Of a stretch of 64,000 nucleotides of DNA, positions 21,079 to 32,451 are shown one piece after another. The position numbers and the translations under genes were made by a program. The stretch is from the NCBI GenBank assembly GCA_025991245.1, contig BQMJ01000071.1:94448-158447 (forward strand), in the 5' to 3' direction. This DNA comes from Galdieria partita (Eukaryota; Rhodophyta; Bangiophyceae; Galdieriales; Galdieriaceae). The notes beneath the pieces are model-generated. The model was not told where the DNA came from. It made no database searches and saw only the letters and a list, made by a program, of their open reading frames with translations. The number at the start of each line of letters is the position of its first letter. Position 1 is the stretch's first letter.

Positions 21079-21313
21079 CTTTTTTGTCATTATAAAAAAG
21101 GAATTACAGTGTTTCTCGTACGGAACAATGGACAAAGAAGAAAGTATCATGAAGCTCACGTTCTTTTCGAACTACTAGAACAACTCCTCAAAGAGTATTT
21201 TCTTCTCTTGATTTATTGAACCAGTCATATATAGTTTCATAACAAGCACAACTTTGATATCATTACTTGTATCCACAATGCGGAGTCGACATTCACTTTA
21301 GTTATACAATTCT

Positions 21314-22063
21314 TTAAATTCTTTCTAAAAAATGAATAACTGGTTCTATTACTCCTTGTGCAGCTGAACCACTTTCAAAGAAAACCACATATTGCGAACA
21401 TGAAAACAAAGCGTCTATATTCGTTGCTAAAATAGAGTCTTCTCCTCCTGAAGGTCCCAGTTCTCTCTGATACTTTAATATTTCTTCTCCTAATAAACGC
21501 CTCACTCTATCCCGGTCAAAGTTTTCACATAAATCCACTTTGTTACAAAATATTAAAACGGGAATGATTTTCCAGTTACGCTTTTTAAGCAACTTGAGAA
21601 TATTATAAAATGAAATTGCTTCCTTTCTTAGTTCTGTTTCAAACCTTGAAAGATCTAAAACATAGATAACAACCTTGGCATGAAGAACCTGCTCTTCTAG
21701 TTCAGTTTTTAGTCTTTCGTTCCCGGGAAAATCGACAAAGTTCGATTCCTTCAAAGTCTTCGAGCCACGGGGAATAAAAGTACCTTCATTTGGAACCATG
21801 GAGGTTACAGACTGAAATTTAGGGGCCTTTCCTGTTCTTAAGACGTGGTAAAGGGTAGATTTTCCACTACCAGGATATTCGTCTTCACCCGAACGACCAA
21901 CAATCAATATTTTCGTACGCACAGGAGAATAGTGTCGTTTCACATACAAAACCCAAATAAAAATCAACAGGAATAGACAAAAGCAAGTAGAGAAAATAGC
22001 TAGAGTAAACTTATTTTCTAATAAAGATGGTACTTTATAGAATAAACTGCTTTCAAGCTGCAT
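21314..22063 (-). CDS. Signal recognition particle receptor subunit beta, 249 aa
   Basis: SR-beta is the ER membrane anchor of the SRP receptor, an Arf-like GTPase. It is a single exon; the first ATG (MQLESSLFYK) is at 22063, although a TTG frame is open a little further. One N-terminal membrane segment (LAIFSTCFCLFLLIFIWVLY) is followed by the GTPase: ILIVGRSGEDEYPGSGKST, FVDFPGNERLKTELEEQ (G3), VIYVLDLSRFE, and FCNKVDL (G4). The P-loop carries about six extra residues (EDEYPG); without them it would read GRSGSGKST. The C-terminal GVIEPVIHFLERI is family-like. Its partner SR-alpha is encoded 5.3 kb to the left on the + strand. Function with the lengthened P-loop is unproven. Confidence 0.92.
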   Translation of the reverse strand: MQLESSLFYKVPSLLENKFTLAIFSTCFCLFLLIFIWVLYVKRHYSPVRTKILIVGRSGEDEYPGSGKSTLYHVLRTGKAPKFQSVTSMVPNEGTFIPRGSKTLKESNFVDFPGNERLKTELEEQVLHAKVVIYVLDLSRFETELRKEAISFYNILKLLKKRNWKIIPVLIFCNKVDLCENFDRDRVRRLLGEEILKYQRELGPSGGEDSILATNIDALFSCSQYVVFFESGSAAQGVIEPVIHFLERI

Positions 22064-22189
22064 CGCCCTTCCAAAAGTGTTCAAGTCTTGAAAATTGGGA
22101 GAAATTGGAGGATTTGGATTATTTCAGCAGTTAATCCTAAACGACAACAGTGTTTTCTATGCCACTTTGAAAAAGACTTGATAACATTT

Positions 22190-25100
22190 TAGCGCACTAT
22201 GATGTTTCTCGGAATATCGCTAGTCGTTGTCTCGAAGAGGATCCGATGTTTGGACAAAGATAGCCATACCTACTTTGGAAACAGCAGACTCTCAAGACTT
22301 TATTTCCTCGTTGACTATTGACTTGGATCACACCCTGTTCCCATTGTGGACTTTCTGAAACTGGAGGCATTCTATCAAATGGGCTCACTGACGAGCACCT
22401 TTGTGAGCATTGTTATTGGAAAAGTAGACACAAAAGTTTTGTTTTCTACACTGCAGACTACCGAAAACGAAATGATCAAAACGTGACTAGAGCTTTATTG
22501 GCAACGTGACCCTTTTTCGAAATATCTGATGACTCCTTTGCCTACTTTAGAGTTTGTAAGCGAGCACTAGGCACAATGTTATATCTGAGATATAGGTGTT
22601 TACTTTGGAAGTTTTACCTGTCACATTTCGTGCGGACTGCGAATCTAATGGTACTTTATAGAGGTCATCGTTGGAATGATTTTGAAGTCATTGCAGCAAT
22701 AGATGTATTGCATAGCTACTTAACTGGAGGTCCTCAAATCCACGGTATGCCTCCTTAGAGGTGTGTAAGGTTTGGATTGTTTACGTACCATTCTATAGGA
22801 AACAGCGCATGTTTCTGTAGCCAGAGATGACTCTCCAGTACATTTTCATGATATTCTTTATGGATATGACGAAGTGTTGGATTCCTTGTGTGAGCATGGT
22901 TGTCTGGATATGGAAAGGCTATGTGGACTTGTACTTTGAGCCAAGGTTCAGTTTTTGTCTTCATGAGAGGACTCACCCGAGACTTTGGTGTTTCCTATTG
23001 TTATTGTTCACTTTTTATATCATTCTAGTAAAGATTTTCTGAAGGAATCTTTGAATGTAGTGGAAGGTTGGATTTGTTATATGAGAAGAGTGAAGAACTT
23101 TGGTTAGATGGGTTGAAACAGTATTTTGTTTTTAGAAGAGGAAAGAAAATTATTTTGGAAAGTTTTTCGAGTATTACAGGAGAAGAAAAAGAAAGGCGTG
23201 TTGATGCACGTCGTCGATCCTTTTCGTCAGATAACTTGGAAGCGTTTGGCAAGTCTCTTAGTCATGCTAATGAGCAAAATAACAAAGGGCCTCCAATGGA
23301 AGTCGTTGAATCCATCCCTGTGCCAGATCCTCAAAAATAGCACATAGTCCTATTTCTACCTATCTGGAGGCTCCAAAGGTAATGTTGATGTTGAGCACTG
23401 AACCATTTTGATATTTAACATATTGTAATTAAATCGAAATGTCGCGTGTTACCAACACAACAGGAAAACCAATCCGAATATCAACAACTGTGATTGTCCC
23501 AGTAGAATACAGATGATCCTCTTTCTTTTCTATTCCAAGCCGATCATGTCTACTCCTCTTGTATAGAAATAAGAGCAGTTCTCAACACTCAGGATTCGGA
23601 GTCTTAGATGTTTTTGTGTATTGTACATTGCAAGCGTTGTAGAGACGTCAGTTGTCGAGCCAGATGGCACTGTTACTTTTCATCAACAAATGGTTGATGA
23701 CTTAATGAAGGAAAGTCTAGTCATATGACTGAATAGTAGTGTTTCAGTATTGACAATACCTCAAAAGTATTTTTGCAGAAGCCAACATTGGATTTGGTGG
23801 AGGTCATACTTCGCAGGATAGTGGAGAATTTCCTCGTGCTCTGGTTCTGGGGTTGAAATTTGAAGTGTATGTCATTGAATAATACATTCATTGATACGAC
23901 TTAATGATTCCATAGTCGTACAAGTATTCACAAGGTATACAAGTTGTCATTTCAAATGTTTTCTCTGCAGACCGTCTAAACACTATAGTTTAAGAACTTT
24001 CCAAAAGTATTTCGCGAAAACGGCGCAGTGGTGCAACAGTTACTCGTTGCATTGCGTCCTGCTTAAATTTTGATTTGAAGAAGAGTAAGTTGGCGAGCTC
24101 CTGTTTACTTTATCAGTATCACTTTTTGGAGGTATGATGCAGCAAGAAGGAATGCTCTGTTTATGGCTTACAGCTCGATTGGATACAGAACAAGTAGAAA
24201 CTTTTTTAGAAATGTTTCGAAAAAACATTTAAGACCACACAATTTGAAATTTCATCTGGTTAAAGGTCTTGAACTGGTCAACAGAAATAATCAGAATATC
24301 TCACTTCGCGATGAATGAAAAAGTATTTTGGCTTCTTGTCGGATGCAGCCACTAATGATGCAGCTCTAATAGAGAATGATTTCAGTGTTGCTTCTACAGC
24401 AGAGACAAGGCTACAAAAATCGAATGATAACGAAACTGTTAGTGTGCCTTTACAAGCTGTGAAATCTTCTTTCATACTTTTAACAGCGTTGGGCCTGACA
24501 TTTTTATGCACGAAGATATTCCAGTATTCATGGTATAGATATTTTCTCTAGGAATGTTTTTTGATTTTGTTGAAATTTTGAATGTTACTTTTACGTACTA
24601 TTTGAGTGTTTGACTATATTGGAAGGACCTCTATGAAATGGCATAGGTGGGATGAGATATGCATATTCATATGGAATGCGTTGGATCGTAAAGAAGGCTT
24701 GATTTATTTTTCGTTGTATCGTTCTTTACAATTCTACTTATCAAACAGTTAAGATTGTATTTCAAGATTTCGTAGAAAAAAGTCGGTCCGTAGGAAGTCA
24801 TGGTATGGAAGGAGCAAAAGCTGGAGTGATCTATTCTTTTATTGAGAAAGAAAGAACAGTAAATGGCAAAGCGGTAGAGAGTTTCATGGATTGGAACTTA
24901 CGAAGGTTATCCAAACCGGAACAATTCACACATGAGTTGCTTGCAGCAGTTGCAAAAGTTAATATTACTAGCGTTGAAAGTGCTATGAAAAGATATCTTT
25001 GCAACTTTTTCCATGACCAAGTGTCTAAGATAGGAATTGTCACGAATCCTCTTATGTAATGATGTATATGGGAGTGATATTGGCCGAGACGAGTAGGACG

Positions 25101-25250
25101 CCATTTGATTTGCCGAAAGATATTGAAAGTTTGTTGGAGCAAGAAAAAGAATATAGGACAGCACTTGTAAGAGAAGACCTTGACTCTTTTTTTGGTAACT
25201 TGTGCGACAACACACAATGACGCTTGAAAATCTTCTTGAACTTTCAAGCA
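22190..25250 (+). pseudogene. Decayed M16-family metallopeptidase gene
   Basis: Remnants of a large insulinase-type (M16) peptidase, of the roughly 1000-aa non-mitochondrial kind (yeast SPAC3H1.02c-like), appear in the correct order but in different + frames with stops between them. They include IASRCLEEDPMF (about 22225), TLETADSQDFISSL then DHTLFPLW (22270-22355), GGILSNGLTDEHLC (22365-22410), RGHRWNDFEVIAAIDVLHSY (22660-22725), NKGPPMEVVESIPVPDP (23280-23335), FHQQMVDDLMKESLV (about 23680), FPRALVLGLKFEV (23835-23870), RLNTIV and SGATVTR (about 23975-24050), VPLQAVKSSF (24450), MRYAYSYGM (24655) and GAKAGVIYSFIEKERTVNGK (24811-24870). The segment with the HxxEH zinc motif is not found, so the 5' end is lost as well. 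Some frame changes may be old introns, but in-frame stops inside motifs argue for decay. Confidence 0.75.
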
Positions 25251-26180
25251 TCTCTCTTTGTTTGAATCTTTTATTCAAAAATGATATGAAGTATTGAATA
25301 TTTTTTAGTGTCGCATACAAGAAAACCAGCCTTTGGATTATTTTCATGACCTTTACAAGTCGTTGTCTCAAATTAAAAGTCAATAGAACAAGACTCGGAT
25401 ACACTATTCTTTACGTTGATAAAGCCAGAGTGACCAAAAGCGTTCTCACGACTTGAAATTTTTCTAGATCGGTCATGTTCTCCTTATGAGAGGCTGGATG
25501 AAACAATGTACATAAGGAGTTCCTCATTGGCTTCTAGTATTGGGAATATACTGAATTTCTCAATTAGTACAGTTCGACAGACTTGCGCAGGGCTCATTTG
25601 AGTTCATCTTCTTAAGAACAGGTCAAAAGAACACGTAGAAAGTTTCTAAGAGACGACTTGTTTGCGTACTTGAATTGCACATTTAGAGACTACATTGTCT
25701 TAAAACTAGCTCACTTTTCTCCAGAATATATTTATCAGTTTTAGAATGTCGACAAGTAGATCAATTAGAATCTTCTTCAAAACTATACAGATTCTCATCA
25801 TTTTTTTGTGAAAGTGTGTTACTTCATAATAATAGACAAAGTTTGCCTTTTATATCTTTTGTCTCATCGCAGAACTTATACATCGGACAATGATAATAAT
25901 AAACTTTGCAACGTTGAATAGGGTCCTGAACCCAGCCAAACATTTATCTTTGATACGAAGCAAGAGTAAACAGAAGAACAAAGAAAGACACTAGTTCTTT
26001 CCACACAAACCTAAAGAACTTGAATTTGTAACTCTACAATACTATTGCAGATGCAAACTACGATGAACTTGTACAATTATTCTACGAAACTCGTTGAACA
26101 ACTATTGGACAAAATCCGATAAAATAATCCAAAAATAATTGAAAATGAGGAAAAAATGGCTTTCAAGCACTTTACAAATT
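25251..26180. other. Intergenic, transition to subtelomere
   Basis: AT-rich sequence between the M16 relic and the first NTPase gene. Short open stretches are present without recognisable motifs; the first part may hold the degraded C-terminus of the peptidase. No clear feature. Confidence 0.35.
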
Positions 26181-28498
26181 CTACTTTTCGAATATTTCTA
26201 TGATGAACAAACCAACATGGATCAAAATAGCAATAAGAAGGTATTTATAAATACTTTTGGAAAGAGAACAAACCATTTCCTGTACTGTTGAACTACCAAT
26301 ACTTCTCGAATGTGGATTATCCGTAGACTTGAAAGCACTCCTTAAACTCGACAAAATATCTTTACCAATAAAGTTTTCTACATCTGATTCAGAAAGAATG
26401 ATCAATTCACAATTACGAGGAATCCTGAAATCTCCTGCAACTCTATCGCCAAAGGAATAACAATGACTAGAATGATTCAAGTCAGTTGCTACACTAGTCG
26501 ATAGCTTAGTACTCATGATGACCAACATGCAATGCAATGTAGGACGAATAGTCAAGACTTGAACTGGTTGCAAAAACTTGCGAGCTTCATCCACTATTTC
26601 ATTCCATCTAATACCATTCAAACTCCATCGTCCTTTACAGGCAATACCCACAATCCAATTCTGTTCGCTCGTTCTTCCATGCAACTTGAATAATATATCT
26701 GGACTACGAGATGTTGGCTCAAAGGGAATATATATCTTTTCGAATTCTAACATTTCTTCCACAATCTTTTTCCAGTCATTGATACCGAATGTCGTTCTCT
26801 CTATTTCTGATGTAGATCTAGTATAATGTATAGATTTCATGTAGTAAGCAGTAGATTCAGAGGAAAACTTCAAATTCATCTCATCCCAAACAGGAGACAA
26901 CTGACCAAGAGTAGAAAACATCAAACAGTCTGTCGGGTGATAACAAAAATGTAAATAAAACATTGTGGCAACGAGACCTTCGAAAACTCGACATTTTGAT
27001 TCATAAAAGAATTCCACAGGCTGTGACTTGAGGGTTTGTAATAGTAACCATTCCAACCTATCGTTCCTTACACTTTGCTCAATATATCCAATCAGTAACT
27101 TGGGAATCAACACTTCATAACGTTCTTGATGGTTTTCATCTACATCAACCGACGATAAAAGCACATATCTGTTACTAGATCAAACAGAAATACAGCACAA
27201 GTAGAGCTAAGATGCACAAGCTCATCCAACTCAAACCGAATACGATATAATGCCAACAAAGTTAGCATTTTTAACAAACGTTGACGCGTCTTGCTAAGAC
27301 TACTCAAACGAGGCAACAATGGATCAACACAATAATTTGTTACTATGGAATCATTCATTATCATCCAAAAGCTTTCTTTAGATAATAACAAGTGGTCTTG
27401 TGATAATCTACATTGCAAAAGGTAGTTGATTGCTTTCACAAGTAAACCAGGAACACCACCAGTAAGTTCTAGTAACAATTCTGCAAGTTCATTGGTTGAA
27501 AAGTGTTGATGACAAAGGATTTGTGAAACTTTAGGACTTCCAGTAAACATAAAAGAAGAACTTTTCTCCAAATGTTCGATGATGCTATGCTTTTCAAGTG
27601 GTGAGAGGGGAATAAACGTCAACTCAACCCTGGATACTGAAATTGCGTTATTATGTATACTTAAGCCTTCACTTTTTCCAACAACAATAAAGAATACATT
27701 GTCTTCTTTACAGAGTCCCCGAATAATACCAAAAAAGTCGTTGTATAGACGAACTCTACCATCCGGGGTCCTTTTGAAATGAAATTCGTCGTCACTCTCA
27801 TCTAGAACACCAACTTCATCAAAAGCAACAAGAAGAAACTGATCAGAACCCATGTTTAACACTTCACGGATTCTCTTAACTAACACGGTAGTCCTAAGTT
27901 GCAGGACGTTGTAACACTCCATAGGACTCGGTTCTTCTTCAAACCCAGACTGCAGACAGGCAGACTTGTATAGAAGGTATTGAACAGCCCACTCCAGACT
28001 TTTTTCTTTAGGTTCAGTGGGTTTGAGCTCTGTCAAATCCACATAAAGTAAAACGGCTTCATGTAACTTGTCCAAAAAGGATCTCCTGCGGTCTTTTTCA
28101 TAATCACTTATGTTCTCAGGTCCTATTAGTGCTCTTTCACCCGTGCTCTTCACGAGTTCTAAATAACATTTTACGAAACGTGTCTTTCCGCTTCCAAAGA
28201 GATGTGGGGCGAAAGTAATGATTGGTTTAAAAGAACGATCGACTTCCCGGCGAACCTACAACACGTACAACTGTCGAGTTGTTAAAACCACGTCTTGCTC
28301 TCTATCTACTACAACAGTGTCATACATATCTTCTCGTTGGAAAACACTCGACATAGTCGGTGTTGAAATCGAGTCAGAAAAATGCGAACGCGAATTTTCC
28401 GAGAGAAAGTGAAAATAGTATTTCACTTTCACAACTTTTTCTATAGGACGAACTTCTTTGTTATTTATATTTCCAAACAATGATTGAACATATTTCAT
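26181..28498 (-). pseudogene. NTPase-nuclease-like gene, copy a, disrupted (Galdieria 'archaeal ATPase'-type family)
   Basis: From ATG 28498, a 77-residue N-terminus reaches an in-frame TAG (28258-28256). The same frame then continues with PIITFAPHLFGSGKTRFVKC (P-loop), DQFLLVAFDEVGVLDESDDE (Walker B), FFIVVGKSEGLS (sensor-like) and LLELTGGVPGLLVKAINYLL. Near 27150 the frame shifts; the continuing frame carries CRVFEGLVATMF, SPDILFKL, WIVGIACKGRW, and a terminal hydrophobic anchor (YLLIAILIHVGLFIIEIF). Copy c shows matching blocks in one uninterrupted frame, so the shift at 27150 looks like a real lesion (or a sequencing indel). The TAG could be hidden by a 57-nt GT-AG intron, but that would delete residues aligned in copy c. 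Two lesions make loss of function likely. Confidence 0.65.
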
Positions 28499-29894
28499 GT
28501 TGAAATGTAGCTTTTAAGAACAAACGTTGCCTAGTTTTTTGTTGTATACTGAGCATTATAACTTCTACCCCATTCATCATAATGATAGCTTCAGTTTGAA
28601 GCATTGGAATGAAAAGATTAGAGATACTATTAAAAGGAGGGGAAGAAAGGAAGATTTCTTCTGGATTCGCATTGATGGAGGAGTTGAAAAATACAAATCT
28701 ATTTCATAGAACATCGGTTTACAATTCATTCTCCCAAAGATGCAACTCATCCACAAGGCAACTATAAGCTGTAAACTTCATTGACAACTCGATTGCTGTT
28801 TCGTTTGGTTGATGCGATGTCAAAATACATTTGTAGCAAGTGTAAACAGTTCGATTGTTCTCGTAAACTCTAGGAAACTTCTCTTCAGGCTGCAGGGCCA
28901 ATAAAATAATATGACAATGCAACATAGCTAAATTCCAACTTTAACTTGTTTCACATCTTGTTCAAGTAGTCTGAAAGCATATTTTGAAAATATCTCATTG
29001 AGTTGTTGCTTTTCTTTTATTCTTGTACTTTATGACGGTTTTACTAGAGCAGACAAGATTGGAAGAAACACTTGACAACTCAATTGGTTTCTCTACTATT
29101 TAAGTGCTCTTAATTTTTCCAGAATTGTCAGTGGTTGACTGTTGATATTTGGAGCGTAATCTTTTTGAAATTTCCCAGACTTTTTCAGTTGTGTATAGAG
29201 AGTAATGGAAATTAGAGTATATATTTGTCAAGATCAATTCAACGGAACGTTGTGTGCATAATGTCATTGAGAGTTTTCCTACACAGAATTGACAAAGTAG
29301 ATAGAGTCAATAATTGATGCTCTATCTCTTTACAATTCAATTGTACTCTATGGATTATGAAACACTTAATATGTACATAAGCTGAATTAACAGGTGACTA
29401 GTTGTCTCTTATCAGCATACTTGCCTTCAAAATGACAACTTATGTGTCGTTGCTAATAGGTGATTGGTTCTCTTTGTGATTGATGATTTCTCCTCCAACA
29501 ATTTCATTAACAAAGATTTGTTTATCTGACAGACTTTAAGAGCTTCCTGAATACTTTCTGAATGATCGTTTGGCTGAAAAACATGTCTTCAAGTTTGAAA
29601 CAATGTGATTCTATACAACTGGAGATACCCAATAAAGACGCTCTTCAAAGCTGTTTACTTGAAATTGAGGTTGAGTTGATTTCCATCCAAAGTGCTAACA
29701 ACGACTTTCCTTAGAATATATACATCTTCTATTATTGTAAGCCAATCATCCATATCAGACTTTCTGCTTCCACAATGATTCTTCATTAGCTTGCCAGTCA
29801 AGAAAATAAACCATTCAAAACATATCATTTATCCTAGAATTTGTAAATCAAAAAGCTCAAAACAACTCTGCTTCCATCAAAGGATTATAACAAA
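28499..29894. other. Intergenic, includes repeated 3'-flank sequence
   Basis: No gene is recognised. The stretch 29270-29460 is a diverged direct copy of 33115-33290, which lies at a similar place behind the next NTPase gene; the shared text includes a CATACTTG core. The rest is AT-rich and unassigned. Confidence 0.5.
29270..29460. repeat. Diverged copy of NTPase 3'-flank repeat
   Basis: Recognisably similar in direct orientation to 33115-33290: an AGAGTCAA...TTGATTC-like start, then CAATT, the AAGCTGA block, the TATCAACATACTTG-like block and TGTGTC at the end. It lies downstream of NTPase copy b, as the other copy lies downstream of copy c. Confidence 0.6.
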
Positions 29895-32294
29895 TCACTT
29901 TTCTTTTTCCAACAAAATTCGAAATCTTTCAGAAAAGCCTTCACTACAAAGAAACTCAATATAGTCTGGAACTGATAAACTACCTTTGGCCTCCTTAAAT
30001 GGTAATGGAGTAACATAGACAATACTAATGCAGTGCCGCCAATCAATACCTTTGGAATCCAATAAACGAAAATCTACAATCCTTCCAGAATCATCTTCTT
30101 CTAACGTGATGGTAAACTCTTCATTCAAAATCAAACCAATTAAGTGTAGTAACTGAGGCTTATCTGTTACTTTCACTCGTCTCCTCTTCTTATTACGTTT
30201 ATGGCCACTTTGGGAACTTGCCATTGATTTTTGTTTCCTCTTTGACCTACTAGTGGATAAGCTCGCCGAATCTGAAGTATTCCATGCGTCTTCCTTGAAA
30301 GAAGGTGGCAAAAAGGAGTTTTCGATAGCAGCAGAGTCACGATTATGATTGTAAAATGAAGATACAGATACTTGAAAAAAGTATGTATGCCATTGAGAAT
30401 TCACGATATCCACGAAAATATAATCAAATTGAGGATGTTGTTCTTCCAGTAATATCCAACAGGAACGAGTAAACTTTCTCATTGGAGGATCAAGTTCATC
30501 ACTAATCAATCGAACACAGCTACTACAAGATAAACTCAAGTTCCTATAAGGTTTGCTATCGGAACGGATCGTGACTTCTTCTGTTCTATTGATAAACCAT
30601 AAAAAGAATAATTTTTCAAAAGTCTGTCCTCTTGTGCTTGGATCACTTCGATAACGTTCAAACAATTCAGCCAAGTAATTCTCAGAAGCATATCTTTTAA
30701 GGAAAGAGGATAACAAGATATCACGTGCAACGCTGTTATAAAAGCGTAAGTAGACTTCGTCAACTACAACTAATAAACCTCGACTTATATATGCCCCGTC
30801 TGCAACCGTAATAGTAGGTTTAGTTCTATCCATGAATAGCTTATAAAGCATAGAATCAAAATCGCTCTTTTCTCTTCCAGAACTAAGTCCATCAAGATAA
30901 CCATTGTGTTTTCGTATCATTTCAGAATATAAATTCGAGGTGAAGCGTGTCTTTAGACTTTCGAAATTAGCATCAGGACGATCGTTGGCAAGAAATACCA
31001 TTTTGGCTATCATTCTAGGTACCAACCCAGTAAGTTCGACGACTTCATCTGAATGTTGACGAAGAATGGGTGGATAATCAGGTAAATCTTGCCACAAGTC
31101 AAACTCTTTGAAACTTAGAGGCTCCAAATAGTGTTTGACACCTCCATAACTACTAGGCAGATTATCTTCAAATTGATGATGCTGTGAACCTGCAATAAGA
31201 ACTCCACAATAAGGCTATTCAAGTAAATGAAAAAGTCATTATAACAATAATAGAACATTACTTACTGTATTCATCACTTCCATACTGGTATAAAGTCGAA
31301 AGAAATCTGGCCACGTATTTGTTTTCTTGCCAAACTCGCGCAACAACACATTATGTTCATCGATAATAAACATATTGCGTGGTCCAAGCCGCATTATACA
31401 GCGACGAATTGCGAAAGCTAGATTCAGATCTTTCTTTTTGATACAAAAATATATCACATGCTTAAGAGGAGAACCATTTAAAGCTTCGTAGTCCCATGAC
31501 TGAAAACTCGGCAACTCGTCCAGAATGGAGAAATTCATGTACAGCAGCATTTTCAAGTAAAGTGTAACTATTTGAGAGATGTTGCTGATTTCCTCTAACC
31601 ATGCAGCTGCGTTTCCAATATACTGCAGAGGAATCCTACAATACATTGAAAACACAGCTGCCATATACAGCTCTACGCTCTTTCGTACACCACTTGCTGC
31701 CGATAGAACATTCTGTCGGCGTGGAAGATTGGGAGCTATCACACCAAGGCTTTCTATGAGTCGATTCCACTTCCTAATAAACTCTCTCCTCAGAAAGATT
31801 CTAGAGATTTTCCCAGCACTTTTTTCCACTGGAAAATCATCGGGAAACTGCTTGGGAGCAACCAACTGCATTAGGTCTTCAAACGTTTCTTTCCCAACTT
31901 GGAAAACTTTACCTCCTATTTGTATTTTTTCTCCAAGAACTGAGGCAACGGATTTGAACTTACACTCTAGTTGAAGATTAGGCAAGTTTGTCAACCATAC
32001 GTTGCTGAACTTTTCGTCAATTTTACAATCGTCTTGTACAAATATGTCTCTAAAGTCAATATATCTTTCATTGTCTCTGTCACGACTATTTACGACTGAC
32101 GCAAGAATAACTCTTCGACAACCAACACGCTTCTTGTCAAAACAAGCCAACGGTTTTGTAAAGCTTCTTCTCCATAAATGACACTCTTTGGTTCCACAAA
32201 ACACCTTAGTTTGGAAAGGATACTGAACAATGGCTGGGGAAAGACCTGTAGAATGAAACGAAAAAGCAAAGCAACCCACAAGCATTGCAACCAT
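29895..32294 (-). CDS. NTPase-nuclease-like protein, copy b, 782 aa (Crinkler/RHS-like architecture)
   Basis: Exons 32294-31266 and 31214-29895 flank a 51-nt GT-AG intron with consistent phase. The N-terminus (MVAMLVGCFAFSFHS) is hydrophobic enough for a signal or transit peptide. The NTPase part has a changed Walker A (SAASGVRKS, residues about 198-206, where GxGKS is expected) and a Walker B-like MFIIDEHNVLL (308-318). After the intron come GVLIAGSQHHQFEDNLP, LEPLSFKEF, VVELTGLVPRMI, then RGQTFEKLFFLWF, FDYIFVDIV and YFFQVSVSSFYNHN. This RGxxFE...FD...FFQxS series resembles the restriction-nuclease-like part of RHS/Crinkler proteins. A basic stretch (KRKQKSMASS...HKRNKKRRRVK) could be a nuclear localisation signal. 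No catalytic activity can be asserted; the P-loop is probably weak. Confidence 0.72.
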
Positions 32295-32451
32295 CCAACC
32301 ATCTCAAAATAACAATGGACGATTGCTTTAGAGTCAATCAATAATGGCGATGGATTTAGATAGTCTGAGCCAACTGACTTGTCGTTTGCAAACAAAGAAA
32401 ACCCTACAAGTTTCACAAAGTTTAACTAAATATGTTTGAGTTTACGGAGTG

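Noticed and set aside
22263-22361. HAD phosphatase signature DLDHTLF
   Set aside because: The preceding TLETADSQDFISSL and the following block show it is the M16 ETADSxxF...DHTLFP region, not an HAD motif I.
22318-22509. GATA-like zinc finger (CSHCG...CEHC) protein
   Set aside because: The cysteines are coincidental; GGILSNGLTDEHL fits the M16 peptidase series, whose neighbouring motifs flank it in order.
28256-28498. Separate 80-residue gene upstream of NTPase copy a
   Set aside because: Its residues align with the N-terminus of copy c, and the same frame continues after the TAG into the P-loop, so it is part of copy a.
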